DNA of 64,000 nt from an uncultured Clostridia bacterium (GCA_946412355.1 CAMKGX010000001.1:62001-126000), one strand, 5' to 3'. Counted from the stretch's first letter, positions 26,810 through 34,083 are shown. Notes: a model not told the origin generated them from the sequence alone. Made by a program: numbers and translations.

Positions 26810-28258
26810 TCAGAACTTGTACTCCACGTACAGCTCCCGGACGGCGTTGGGATCGGCGGCCTTGGCGGGGGCGGCAGGGGCAGCAGGCTCTGCAGGAGTG
26901 GGATTATCCCGCTTTTGCAGGAACTTGGGGGCCACCTGGGGGAACAGAGCCAGGCTCAGCACGTCCTCGTCGGACTTGGCCAGATCCTTGAACTCGGCCC
27001 GGTACTTCTCCAGCTCCGGCTCCAGCAGATCGGCGGGGCGACAGGTGATGACATCCTCGGGGGCGATGCCGGCCTTGGCACGGACCTCGTTGTTCACCTC
27101 GCCGGGGAGCTGGCCGTATTCGCCGCGCAGCATGGCCTTTGACTCCTTGGGGAAGGTCTTGTACCGCTCGCCCAGGATCACGTTCATCACGGCCTGGGTG
27201 CCCACAATCTGGGAGGAGGGGGTCACCAGGGGAGGATAGCCAAAGTCCTTGCGGACCCGGGGAATCTCCGCCAGCACGTCGTAATACTTGTCCTCCTTGC
27301 CGGCCTCTTTCAGCTGGGAAATCAGGTTGGACAGCATGCCGCCGGGCACCTGGTAGCGCAGGGTGTTGGTGTCCACACGCAGCACCTTGGGGTTCAGGTT
27401 GCCGGCATCCTGCAGCCGCTGGGCCACCTTGCGGAAGTGAACGGCGGCGTCGCTCATCTTGTCAAGGCTCAGGCCGGGGTCACGGGCGGTGCCCTTCAGC
27501 GTAGCCACCAGGGACTCGGTGGCGGGCTGGGAGGTACCGTTGGCCAGGGGGGACAGGGCGGTGTCCACGATGTCCACGCCGGCATAGGCCGCCATGAGAT
27601 ACACCATGTCGCCGGTGCCGGTGGTGTTGTGGGTGTGGAGGTGGATGGGCACCTTCACGGTGTCCTTCAGGGCTTTCACCAGGGAGTAGGCGTCCATGGG
27701 CAGCAGGAGGTTGGCCATATCCTTGATGCAGATGGAGTCGGCGCCCATCTGCTCCAGCTCCTTGGCCAGCTTCACGAAGTAAGCCTCGTCATGGATGGGG
27801 GAGATGGTGTAGGACAATGTGGCCTCCACCTGGCCGCCGTACTTCTTGGTGGACTTGATGGCCTGCTCCAGGTTGCGGACGTCGTTGAGGGCGTCGAAGA
27901 TGCGGATGATGTCGATGCCGTTTTCAATGGACTTGGCGCAGAAAGCGTCCACCACGTCGTCGGCGTAGTGCTTGTAGCCCAGGATGTTCTGGCCGCGGAA
28001 CAGCATCTGCAGCTTGGTGTTCTTCACGTGGCTGCGGATGGTGCGCAGACGCTGCCAGGGGTCCTCATTCAAAAAGCGCATGCAGGCGTCGAAGGTGGCG
28101 CCGCCCCAGCACTCCAGAGAGTAGTAGCCGATGCTGTCCAGCAGCTCCAGAGCGGGCAGCATGTCGTCGATGGTCATGCGGGTGGCCGCCTGGGACTGGT
28201 GGGCGTCACGGAGAATGGTATCAGTGATCAGCAGGGGCTTATTAGACAAAAATTCCAT
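26810..28258 (-). CDS. oadA: Oxaloacetate decarboxylase alpha subunit (carboxyltransferase)
   Basis: A 482-residue TIM-barrel carboxyltransferase of the PYC/OADA family, moving the carboxyl group of oxaloacetate (or a related acid) to carrier-bound biotin. Seen: TDTILRDAHQS at the N-terminus, ECWGGATFD, the metal-binding HLHTHNTTG and MVTPS-like LVTPSSQIVG. Fused forms are about 590 residues with a C-terminal biotinyl domain; here that domain is a separate gene (29562-29903), and only an Ala-Pro-rich tail remains. It is the last gene of the oadG-bccP-oadB-oadA operon. Oxaloacetate is the likely substrate from family membership; pyruvate carboxylase subunit B is a near relative. Confidence 0.9.
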   Translation of the reverse strand: MEFLSNKPLLITDTILRDAHQSQAATRMTIDDMLPALELLDSIGYYSLECWGGATFDACMRFLNEDPWQRLRTIRSHVKNTKLQMLFRGQNILGYKHYADDVVDAFCAKSIENGIDIIRIFDALNDVRNLEQAIKSTKKYGGQVEATLSYTISPIHDEAYFVKLAKELEQMGADSICIKDMANLLLPMDAYSLVKALKDTVKVPIHLHTHNTTGTGDMVYLMAAYAGVDIVDTALSPLANGTSQPATESLVATLKGTARDPGLSLDKMSDAAVHFRKVAQRLQDAGNLNPKVLRVDTNTLRYQVPGGMLSNLISQLKEAGKEDKYYDVLAEIPRVRKDFGYPPLVTPSSQIVGTQAVMNVILGERYKTFPKESKAMLRGEYGQLPGEVNNEVRAKAGIAPEDVITCRPADLLEPELEKYRAEFKDLAKSDEDVLSLALFPQVAPKFLQKRDNPTPAEPAAPAAPAKAADPNAVRELYVEYKF

Positions 28259-28272
28259 TACACGATTCCTCC

Positions 28273-29535
28273 TTAACCGAACAGGGAGATCAGCACGCCC
28301 GCGGCGATGGCGGAGCCGATGACGCCGGCCACGTTGGGGCCCATGGCGTGCATCAGCAGGAAGTTGCCGGGATTGTACTCCTGGCCCACCTTCTGGCTGA
28401 CGCGGGCGGCCATCGGCACGGCGGACACGCCGGCGGAGCCGATGAGGGGATTGATCTTTTCCTTCAGGAACAGGTTCATGAACTTAGCCAGCAGCACGCC
28501 GCCTGCGGTGCCGAAGCCGAAGGCCACCACGCCCATGCACATAATGGCCAGGGTCTTGGGGCTGAGGAAGGTGGCGCCGGTGGCGGTGGCACCCACGGAC
28601 ACGCCCAGGAAGATGGTGACGATGTTCATCAGCTCGTTCTGGGCCGCCTTGCTGAGGCGTTCGGTGACGCCGCACTCCTTGAACAGGTTGCCCAGCATCA
28701 GACAGGCGATCAGCGGGGCAGCGGAGGGCACCAGCAGGGCCACAAAGATGGTGACCACCACGGGGAAGAAAATCTTCTCCTTCTTGCTGACCTCACGCAG
28801 AGGCTTCATGACGATCTGACGTTCCTTCTCGGTGGTGAGCAGCTTCATGATGGGGGGCTGAATCACCGGCACCAGGGCCATATAGGAGTAGGCCGACACG
28901 GCGATGGGGCCCAGCAGAGCAGGGGCCAGCATGGCGGTGACGAAGATGGCGGTGGGGCCGTCGGCGCCGCCGATGATGCCCACGGAGGCAGCCTCCGCGC
29001 CGGTGAACAGGCCGCTGAGGCGGCAGCCCACGTAGGTCATGAAGATACCCAGCTGAGCGGCAGCGCCCAGCAGCAGGCTCTTGGGGTTGGCAATCAGCGG
29101 GCCGAAGTCGGTCATGGCGCCCACGCCCATGAAGATGAGGCAGGGATAAATGCCCAGCTTAATGCCTAAGTAGAGAATATCGATCAGGCCGATGCTGATG
29201 CTCTGACCTACCGCGACGCTGCTCAAAACGGCGTCGGACACGCCCAGAGCCTGCATCTCAGCCAGGAACTCGGCGGTAATGGGTGCGCCGCCGAACAGAT
29301 CCCAGTGGACGTGGCCGCCGGCGAAAAGAATCTCGTGGTACATACCGGCGCCGGGCAGGTTGGTGACCAGCATGCCGATGGCGATAGGCACCAGCAGCAG
29401 CGGCTCAAACTTTTTCGCAATACCCAGGAACAGCAGTACGCAGGCCACCAAAATCATGATGGCGCACTTCCAGTTGTCGCCCTGGAAGAACTGGAAAAAG
29501 CCGGTCTGGGCGCAGAAATTCAATATGGCTTGCAT
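28273..29535 (-). CDS. oadB: Sodium-pumping decarboxylase beta subunit
   Basis: A 420-residue polytopic membrane protein that decarboxylates carboxybiotin and exports sodium ions. Seen: about nine or more hydrophobic helices and the conserved [14 protein letters not shown] motif in the sodium path, plus [21 protein letters not shown]. Family members serve oxaloacetate, glutaconyl-CoA or methylmalonyl-CoA decarboxylases; the neighbouring PYC/OADA-type alpha subunit favours oxaloacetate. Energy conserved is a sodium gradient, useful in an anaerobe. Confidence 0.92.
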   Translation of the reverse strand: MQAILNFCAQTGFFQFFQGDNWKCAIMILVACVLLFLGIAKKFEPLLLVPIAIGMLVTNLPGAGMYHEILFAGGHVHWDLFGGAPITAEFLAEMQALGVSDAVLSSVAVGQSISIGLIDILYLGIKLGIYPCLIFMGVGAMTDFGPLIANPKSLLLGAAAQLGIFMTYVGCRLSGLFTGAEAASVGIIGGADGPTAIFVTAMLAPALLGPIAVSAYSYMALVPVIQPPIMKLLTTEKERQIVMKPLREVSKKEKIFFPVVVTIFVALLVPSAAPLIACLMLGNLFKECGVTERLSKAAQNELMNIVTIFLGVSVGATATGATFLSPKTLAIMCMGVVAFGFGTAGGVLLAKFMNLFLKEKINPLIGSAGVSAVPMAARVSQKVGQEYNPGNFLLMHAMGPNVAGVIGSAIAAGVLISLFG

Positions 29536-29561
29536 CTTAGGACCTCCTTACGGGTAAACCG

Positions 29562-29903
29562 TCAGGCGATCACGCACAGGGCCGCACCGGACTCCACCGT
29601 GGCACCCTTGGTGACGGCCACGGAGACGACCTTGCCGTCCCGGGGGCACATAATCTCGTTCTCCATCTTCATGGCCTCCAGCACCATCAGCACCTGGCCC
29701 TTCTTCACGGCGTCGCCGGCCTTGACGTTGACGGCCAGGATGTTGCCAGGCATGGGGGCGTTGATGGCCTCACCGCCGGCAGGGGCGGCAGGGGCAGCAG
29801 CGGGAGCGGGGGCGGCGGCAGGGGCGGCGGCAGCAGCGCCGGTCAGCTCTTCAATCTCCACCTCATAGGCGGTGCCGTTTACGTTAACTCTATACTTTTT
29901 CAT
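29562..29903 (-). CDS. Biotin carboxyl carrier protein of the sodium pump
   Basis: A 113-residue carrier. Seen: an N-terminal strand-rich start (KKYRVNVNGTAYEVEIEEL), an Ala/Pro/Gly hinge and a biotinyl domain with EAMKMEN, whose Lys is the biotin site (near residue 78). It shuttles CO2 between the alpha and beta subunits and needs BirA, which is encoded at 42338-43324. Confidence 0.92.
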   Translation of the reverse strand: MKKYRVNVNGTAYEVEIEELTGAAAAAPAAAPAPAAAPAAPAGGEAINAPMPGNILAVNVKAGDAVKKGQVLMVLEAMKMENEIMCPRDGKVVSVAVTKGATVESGAALCVIA

Positions 29904-29921
29904 GTGTTTTTCTCCTCTTTT

Positions 29922-30194
29922 TTACACTTTTTTGAAAGATACGATGCGGATCGCGCTGATGTCAGTGCCCATCTCCTCGGCAATGGCGGCGGACACGGCG
30001 GCTACCATCGCGGGGGATACCTGGTCACCGGGGGCGGCGGGAACTGCCGTCACGGCGGGGGCAGGCTTTGCCAGGGCCTTATCGGTGGCACGCACAACCG
30101 CGCTCATGGCAGACACCAGAACGATGATGCAAATCAGGCCGATAAACACCGTGCAGATACCCATCAGGCACACAAACAGATTGGAATAGTCCAT
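29922..30194 (-). CDS. oadG: Decarboxylase gamma subunit (OadG family)
   Basis: A 90-residue subunit with one N-terminal membrane helix (LFVCLMGICTVFIGLICIIVLV), an Ala/Pro linker and a C-terminal tail; OadG holds the alpha and beta subunits together and may bind zinc. I choose ATG 30194, ten bases after GGGAGGG; the track TTG start at 30203 sits only about 3 nt from that SD. First gene of the operon. Confidence 0.8.
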   Translation of the reverse strand: MDYSNLFVCLMGICTVFIGLICIIVLVSAMSAVVRATDKALAKPAPAVTAVPAAPGDQVSPAMVAAVSAAIAEEMGTDISAIRIVSFKKV

Positions 30195-30226
30195 GCGATT
30201 CAAATCCCTCCCATCTTAAAATCTGA

Positions 30227-30244
30227 TTGTTAATAGTATAACAG
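30227..30244 (-). promoter_or_regulatory. Candidate Rex operator at the decarboxylase promoter
   Basis: TTGTTAATAGTATAACAG matches 12 of 14 fixed positions of the clostridial Rex consensus TTGTTAA-N4-TTAACAA, and is centred on the -10 box. Rex is encoded 2.3 kb away. Confidence 0.6.
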
Positions 30245-30263
30245 ATGTTGCCGACAGATACAA
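30235..30263 (-). promoter_or_regulatory. Promoter of oadG-bccP-oadB-oadA
   Basis: On the minus strand, TTGTAT (30258-30263), 17-nt spacer, TATACT (30235-30240). The -35 is weak, as expected of a regulated promoter. Confidence 0.6.
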
Positions 30264-30347
30264 GTCACAAATGCTACAATTAATAAGGTGTGGATTGTGC
30301 TATTTCACAGCGGTTCGGCAGATGTGGACAAAAGACCGTAAAAATCC

Positions 30348-30377
30348 CTTTCCAAGGCGGGGTGAACATGGTAGAAT
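30348..30377 (+). promoter_or_regulatory. Probable promoter of sfsA
   Basis: TTTCCA and TAGAAT separated by 18 nt, about 25 nt before sfsA. Confidence 0.45.
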
Positions 30378-30401
30378 AGGCGGGAAAGGGAGGGGTGACG
30401 G

Positions 30402-31076
30402 ATGCAGTACGGACAGGTGAGGGAGGGGCGGTTCCTCTCCCGGCCCAACCGGTTTATCGCCCACGTGGCAATCGACGGCGCGGACACGGTGGTGCACGTG
30501 AAGAACACGGGCCGGTGCCGGGAGCTGCTGGTGCCGGGGGCCACGGTGTACGTGGCGCGCAGCGCCAATCCCAACCGCAAGACGGCCTACGATTTAATCG
30601 CCGTGGAAAAGAGCGGGCGGCTCATCAACATGGACGCCCAGGCCCCCAACCGGGTATTTGCCGAGTTTGCCAAGGCCTTTGATCCCGCCGCCGCAGACGT
30701 GCGCCCCGAGTTCGCCTACGGCCAGTCCAGGCTGGATTTCTGCCTCACCACGCCGGCGGGACGCCACCTGGTGGAGGTAAAGGGCGTGACGCTGGAGGAG
30801 GGGGGCCACACCCGCTTCCCCGACGCCCCCACGGAGCGGGGCATCAAGCACCTGCGGGAGCTGGAACGGGCGGTGGCGGAGGGCCACCGGGCCACGGTGT
30901 TCTTCGTCATTCAGATGGCGGACGTGGTGGACTTCGCCCCCAACGACGCGACCCACCCCGCCTTTGGGGAGGCGCTGCGCCACGCCGCCGCAGCGGGGGT
31001 GGAGGTGGCGGCCTATGACTGCGCCGTGACGCCGGACACGCTGACCATCCGCCATCCTGTTCCGGTGGTGCTGTGA
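30402..31076 (+). CDS. sfsA: SfsA family DNA-binding/nuclease-fold protein
   Basis: A 224-residue SfsA protein. Seen: an OB-like N-terminus (RFLSRPNRFIAHVAIDG, HVKNTGRCRELLVPG) and a nuclease-like core (RLDFCLTTPAGRHLVEVKGVTLEEGG with an E-x-K signature, FPDAPTERGIKHLRELE). Named in E. coli for sugar fermentation stimulation; its biochemical role is still unsettled. [16 protein letters not shown] precedes the ATG. Confidence 0.92.
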   Translation: MQYGQVREGRFLSRPNRFIAHVAIDGADTVVHVKNTGRCRELLVPGATVYVARSANPNRKTAYDLIAVEKSGRLINMDAQAPNRVFAEFAKAFDPAAADVRPEFAYGQSRLDFCLTTPAGRHLVEVKGVTLEEGGHTRFPDAPTERGIKHLRELERAVAEGHRATVFFVIQMADVVDFAPNDATHPAFGEALRHAAAAGVEVAAYDCAVTPDTLTIRHPVPVVL

Positions 31077-31099
31077 GTACAAATTAGGAGGAAAACGCG

Positions 31100-31441
31100 G
31101 TGAATATTCAGATTTTCGGCACCAATAAGTGTTTCGACACGAAAAAGGCCCAGCGCTACTTCAAGGAGCGCCGGGTGAAATTCCAGTTTATCGATCTGAA
31201 GGAAAAGGGGATGAGCCGGGGAGAGCTGACGTCGGTCTGCCAGGCGGTGAAGGGGCTGGACAAGGTGCTGGACAACGATGCCAAGGATCAGCAGACACTG
31301 GCCCTGGTGCGGTATCTGGTGCCGGCACAGCAGCTGGACAAGGTGCTGGAAAACCAGCAGCTGCTGAAAACGCCCATCGTCCGCAACGGCAAACAGGCCA
31401 CCGTGGGCTACTGCCCCGAGGTGTGGAAGGACTGGGAGTGA
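31100..31441 (+). CDS. ArsC/Spx-family thioredoxin-fold protein
   Basis: A 113-residue protein with the ArsC fold. Seen: NIQIFGTNKCFDTKKAQRYFKERRV, a single N-terminal Cys (no CxxC), the middle helix region and the cis-Pro loop LLKTPIVRNGK. Could be a glutaredoxin-coupled arsenate reductase, but YffB-like members without arsenic function share this look; no ars genes are nearby. GTG start after AGGAGGAAAACGCG. Confidence 0.78.
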   Translation: MNIQIFGTNKCFDTKKAQRYFKERRVKFQFIDLKEKGMSRGELTSVCQAVKGLDKVLDNDAKDQQTLALVRYLVPAQQLDKVLENQQLLKTPIVRNGKQATVGYCPEVWKDWE

Positions 31442-31442
31442 G

Positions 31443-31476
31443 CCTGTCAAAAAACGGAATGGCCGTTTTTGACAGG
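31443..31476 (+). repeat. Solo end-hairpin of the 204-bp element family
   Basis: CCTGTCAAAAAACGG / CCGTTTTTGACAGG palindrome, nearly identical to the right-end hairpin of the elements at 1173 and 34100, again directly beside a terminator. Confidence 0.7.
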
Positions 31477-31478
31477 TA

Positions 31479-31507
31479 AAAAGCCGCGCTTTACAGCGCG
31501 GCTTTTT
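31479..31507. terminator. Bidirectional terminator between the ArsC-like gene and NUDIX
   Basis: Stem AAAGCCGCGCT / AGCGCGGCTTT with T runs on both strands. The stop codon and last codons of the minus-strand NUDIX gene lie inside it. Confidence 0.8.
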
Positions 31508-32114
31508 GTTGTTGCAGTGTTTCCATCAGCCACCAGGTGATGCGGGCTGTCAGGCCCCAGAGGGGGTAGGGGAGACCACGGTACACCGGCACCTCCGTGT
31601 AGTGGGGCCGCCAGGGGTAGTCGGGGCCGATGCCCACCTCCTCCGCCGGGAAGCCCGGCAGCTCCATGGGCTGGACGTTGCGGTAGAAGACGGGCGGGTT
31701 GTCCCGCAGCCAGGGGAGGGGCACGAGAAACGTGTCCGCTACCTCGGCGCAGGAGGGGCGCATTTCCGTCAGCGCCTCGCCATCCAGCCGCCCCAGCACC
31801 GGGTACAGCAGCCTGTCCCCCCGGAGATAGAGATAGTCCAGCCGGCCCAGCACCTCTATGTGGGCAGGGTTGATGCCCAGTTCCTCCCGGGTCTCCCGCA
31901 GGGCACAGTCCACAATGGATTCGCCCGGTTCCCGGTGGCCGCCGGGGAAGCACACCTCGCCGCCCTGGCGGATGGTGCTGCTGCGCACCTCATACAGCAG
32001 GTGCCACACACCGTCCTTTTCCACCAGCGGCACCAGCACGGCGGATTCGCCTTGCAGCTGCTGCAGCGTGGGCGTTCTCTGACTGAAATAATGACGCAGG
32101 GTCTCCATGTCCAT
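31491..32114 (-). CDS. NUDIX hydrolase, CoA pyrophosphatase type
   Basis: A 207-residue NUDIX enzyme like NudL/YeaB, hydrolysing CoA or related pyrophosphates. Seen: the Nudix box GGHREPGESIVDCALRETREEL and the upstream VCFPGG. The start ATG 32114 (MDMETLRHYF) follows GAGGTG; the track start at 32147 overlaps likely promoter sequence. The last codons are part of the terminator stem. Confidence 0.85.
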   Translation of the reverse strand: MDMETLRHYFSQRTPTLQQLQGESAVLVPLVEKDGVWHLLYEVRSSTIRQGGEVCFPGGHREPGESIVDCALRETREELGINPAHIEVLGRLDYLYLRGDRLLYPVLGRLDGEALTEMRPSCAEVADTFLVPLPWLRDNPPVFYRNVQPMELPGFPAEEVGIGPDYPWRPHYTEVPVYRGLPYPLWGLTARITWWLMETLQQQKAAL

Positions 32115-32170
32115 GGCTGTCACCTCATTTCCGGGCCAGTATACCATATTTTCCCCTGGGCTGCCAGTAT

Positions 32171-32200
32171 AAAAAAAGCGCCCCGTGGGGGGCGCTTTTC
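32171..32200 (-). terminator. Terminator of the Cys-rich microprotein gene
   Basis: AAAAGCGCCCC / GGGGGCGCTTTT stem with an A7 tract that reads as T7 on the minus strand. Confidence 0.75.
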
Positions 32201-32209
32201 GTTATGCCT

Positions 32210-32359
32210 TCAGCAGCAGCCGCAGTTGTTGTCGTTGCAGCCGCAGTTGTTGCAGCCGCAGTTATTGCCGCAGCCGTTGCCGTTGCCGCAGAACAGCAGG
32301 AGGATGATCAGGATGATGATCCAGTTGTTGCCACCGAAGCAGGAATTAGAATTACACAT
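32210..32359 (-). CDS. Cys/Asn/Gly-rich microprotein (49 aa)
   Basis: Not in the ORF track. MCNSNSCFGGNN is followed by an isoleucine/leucine helix (WIIILIILLLF) and then a tail made almost only of Cys, Gly and Asn with CGC and CNNCGC repeats: 11 cysteines in 49 residues. An ideal SD (AGGAGG, 8 nt spacing) and its own terminator support a real gene. The design resembles small coat-associated or membrane-anchored Cys-rich peptides of spore formers; metal binding or disulfide cross-linking is plausible. No family assigned with certainty. Confidence 0.72.
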   Translation of the reverse strand: MCNSNSCFGGNNWIIILIILLLFCGNGNGCGNNCGCNNCGCNDNNCGCC

Positions 32360-32407
32360 ATTTGCGACCTCCTATGAAGTTTGGCCCCGCATTGGGGTCT
32401 CATTCCA

Positions 32408-32435
32408 TAGTATGTGACGGCCGCAAATGTGTGCC
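32408..32435 (-). promoter_or_regulatory. Candidate sigma-G/F-type promoter of the Cys-rich microprotein
   Basis: On the minus strand CATACTA (32408-32414) fits the forespore -10 consensus; GGCACA 15 nt upstream is a partial -35. Speculative. Confidence 0.3.
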
Positions 32436-33068
32436 TCACCCCCGGTGGGAGATGCGATAGCCCAGGGTCAGCAGGGTGTCCACAAAGTGGATGTTCTCGA
32501 AATACACGTCGGGCACGGCGGTGGACAGCTCCACGTTGGTGAAGTTCCAGAAGCCCCGGATGCCCAGGCCGATCAGCTTGTCGGCCAGGGACTGGGCCAC
32601 GTTCTGAGGCACCGTCAGCACCGCCACGATGGGCCGGTTCAGCTCCACGTAGCTCTCCAGCTCCGCCATGGAACGGATGGTGACGCCCCGGATGGTGGTG
32701 CCCACCAGGTCGGGGGAGATGTCAAAGGCGGAGTCCACCTGGAAGCCGGCTTTGGCGAAGTCAAAGTTTTGCAGCAGGGCGTGGCCCAGATGGCCAGCGC
32801 CCACGATGATGAGCCGGTGGCCCAGGTCAATGCCCAGAATGTGGGCAATCTCGGCGCGGAGCTCCGCCACGTTGTAGCCGTAGCCCTGCTGGCCGAACTC
32901 GCCGAAGCAGCTTAAATCCTGGCGGATTTGGGAGGCGGTGATGCCCATTTTATCCCCCAGGGAGTTGGAGGAGATACGCACCACGCCCTTGTTGAACAGA
33001 TCGTCCAGATAGCGGTAGTAGCGGGGCAGACGGTGAATCACCGCATCGGAGATTTTTTGCTTTTTCAT
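32436..33068 (-). CDS. rex: Redox-sensing transcriptional repressor Rex
   Basis: A 210-residue repressor that senses the NADH/NAD+ ratio and controls fermentation genes. Seen: an N-terminal winged helix (AVIHRLPRYYRYLDDL, VRISSNSLGDKMGITASQIRQDLSCFGEFGQQGYGY) and a Rossmann domain with IIVGAGHLGHALL, ending in the swapped helix. The start is at 33068 (MKKQKIS); the 295-aa track frame runs on through the promoter. Likely targets include itself and the oad operon. Confidence 0.95.
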   Translation of the reverse strand: MKKQKISDAVIHRLPRYYRYLDDLFNKGVVRISSNSLGDKMGITASQIRQDLSCFGEFGQQGYGYNVAELRAEIAHILGIDLGHRLIIVGAGHLGHALLQNFDFAKAGFQVDSAFDISPDLVGTTIRGVTIRSMAELESYVELNRPIVAVLTVPQNVAQSLADKLIGLGIRGFWNFTNVELSTAVPDVYFENIHFVDTLLTLGYRISHRG

Positions 33069-33150
33069 ATAACAGCCTGCCTTTTCTGTCGTAAAATTGG
33101 TGGCGCAGCCGCAGCCGCACCACGAGGATAACGGTAATATCATTGTGCCC

Positions 33151-33179
33151 ATTGTACCGCAGACAGAACAACTTGTCAA
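33151..33179 (-). promoter_or_regulatory. Promoter of rex
   Basis: Minus strand: TTGACA (33174-33179), 17-nt spacer, TACAAT (33151-33156). Confidence 0.8.
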
Positions 33180-33191
33180 CTTTTTTAACAA
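33173..33191 (-). promoter_or_regulatory. Possible Rex operator at the rex promoter
   Basis: TTGTCAACTTTTTTAACAA overlaps the -35; it is an imperfect inverted repeat like the Rex consensus but with a 5-nt rather than 4-nt gap. Confidence 0.4.
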
Positions 33192-33267
33192 TCTGTTTTG
33201 GACTGGCTTGCGAAAGAACAGGAAGGGGCTTGCGAAAAAAAGCTGCGAAAAAATGCCGCCGTTTCCC

Positions 33268-33296
33268 TTTACAAACGGCGCAACACCTGCTATAAT
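33268..33296 (+). promoter_or_regulatory. Promoter of tRNA-Arg
   Basis: TTTACA, 17-nt spacer, TATAAT, 31 nt before the tRNA. Confidence 0.8.
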
Positions 33297-33327
33297 AGCA
33301 GGGCTGTCGCGGAGAAGCGGCACGTAT

Positions 33328-33404
33328 GCGCCCGTAGCTCAGTTGGATAGAGTGTCAGACTCCGACTCTGAAGGTCGCAAGTTCGAATCTTGTCGGGCGT
33401 ACCA
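33328..33404 (+). tRNA. tRNA-Arg(CCG)
   Basis: 77 nt with encoded CCA. Acceptor GCGCCCG / CGGGCGT (first pair G-U), anticodon loop CTCCGAC giving CCG, T-arm GTTCGAATC. Reads the CGG codon, common in this GC-rich genome. Confidence 0.95.
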
Positions 33405-33408
33405 GAAA

Positions 33409-33436
33409 AAACCTCGTCGAAAGACGAGGTTTTTTC
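33409..33436 (+). terminator. Terminator of tRNA-Arg
   Basis: ACCTCGTC-GAAA-GACGAGGT followed by T6. Confidence 0.88.
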
Positions 33437-33439
33437 AAC

Positions 33440-33620
33440 TATATTCGTTCCTTCGGAACGAGTTATATTCGACCTTCGGTCGAGTGATATTGCTTTGCAG
33501 TGATATTCGTCCTGCGGACGAGTGAAGGAACGAATATAATATCACTTTTCGCGTCAGCGAAAAATATCACGTTTGCCGTAAGGCAAACATATCACATCGA
33601 GCGCAAGCGAGATATATCAC
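33440..33620 (+). repeat. Array of hairpins separated by GTGATAT / ATATCAC words
   Basis: About seven short palindromes with GC-rich arms (e.g. TCGTCC-TG-CGGACGA, GTTTGCC-GTAA-GGCAAAC) are joined by GTGATAT on the left half and by ATATCAC, its reverse complement, on the right half. A 15-bp long-range inverted repeat (33440-33454 with 33524-33538) can enclose the left half. No ORF. Confidence 0.8.
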
Positions 33621-33723
33621 TTTTTGTGTTTTCGTTCGTTTAGGACGCAGACCATCCCCTAAACGCTGCAAACAGGTTTGTGAGTCCGTTTATTCCATTT
33701 TGCATATTCGTTCGGTAAGCACA
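33621..33723. other. Gene-free spacer between hairpin arrays
   Basis: I see no ORF with an SD and no clear RNA gene. The stretch has lower GC content than its surroundings. Confidence 0.5.
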
Positions 33724-33752
33724 GAAAAAAGCAGCCGCAAGGCTGTTTTTTT
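33724..33752 (+). terminator. Terminator-like hairpin
   Basis: GCAGCC-GCAA-GGCTG(T) followed by T7. The same stem appears at 34084 and 34306, flanking repeat element copy 2. Confidence 0.65.
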
Positions 33753-33864
33753 CAATGATGTTTGCCCCTGCGGGGCAAACATCGCATCACTGCGTCCGGC
33801 GGACGCAACATCACTTTGCGGCGTAAGACGCAATACATCATTATGCCGTAAGGCATAGCATCAC
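33752..33864 (+). repeat. Second hairpin array with CATCAC-type separators
   Basis: Four palindromes (GATGTTTGCCCC-TG-CGGGGCAAACATC, TGCGTCC-GG-CGGACGCA, a TTGCG stem and TATGCC-GTAA-GGCATA) joined by ATCAC / ATCATT words. Same architecture as the first array, different separator. Confidence 0.7.
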
Positions 33865-33879
33865 AAGAGCCGGGGACAA

Positions 33880-34016
33880 TCACCGCCGCCGGGCTGCGGC
33901 GCGCCGGGTCGTCGCGCCCTACGGTGGGGGACGAGGCCGTGTCGCATTCATCCGTTCCCAGTGGTTGTTTTTGCCGGGTTTGGCGGGACACACAGGTCCC
34001 GCCCTACGGTGGGGAC
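33880..34016 (-). repeat. Two CCGTAGGGCG-type intergenic palindromes
   Basis: On the minus strand, CCGTAGGGCGGGACC and CCGTAGGGCGCGACGACC each begin a GC-rich imperfect palindrome. The same CCGTAGGG start recurs at 39286-39735, so this is a dispersed REP-like family. Confidence 0.6.
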
Positions 34017-34083
34017 GATGCCGGGTGATATACAGCCGTCTTTAATGGCAATAATGGCAATCGCCGCAAGGGCGTTAGAAACA

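Noticed and set aside
33069-33323. N-terminal extension of Rex in the track
   Set aside because: It covers the rex promoter; Rex proteins start at the KKQKIS-type sequence after 33068.
33440-33864. CRISPR-like array
   Set aside because: The repeated words are only 5-7 nt and reverse orientation half way, the units between them are palindromes and not unique spacers, and no cas gene is near.
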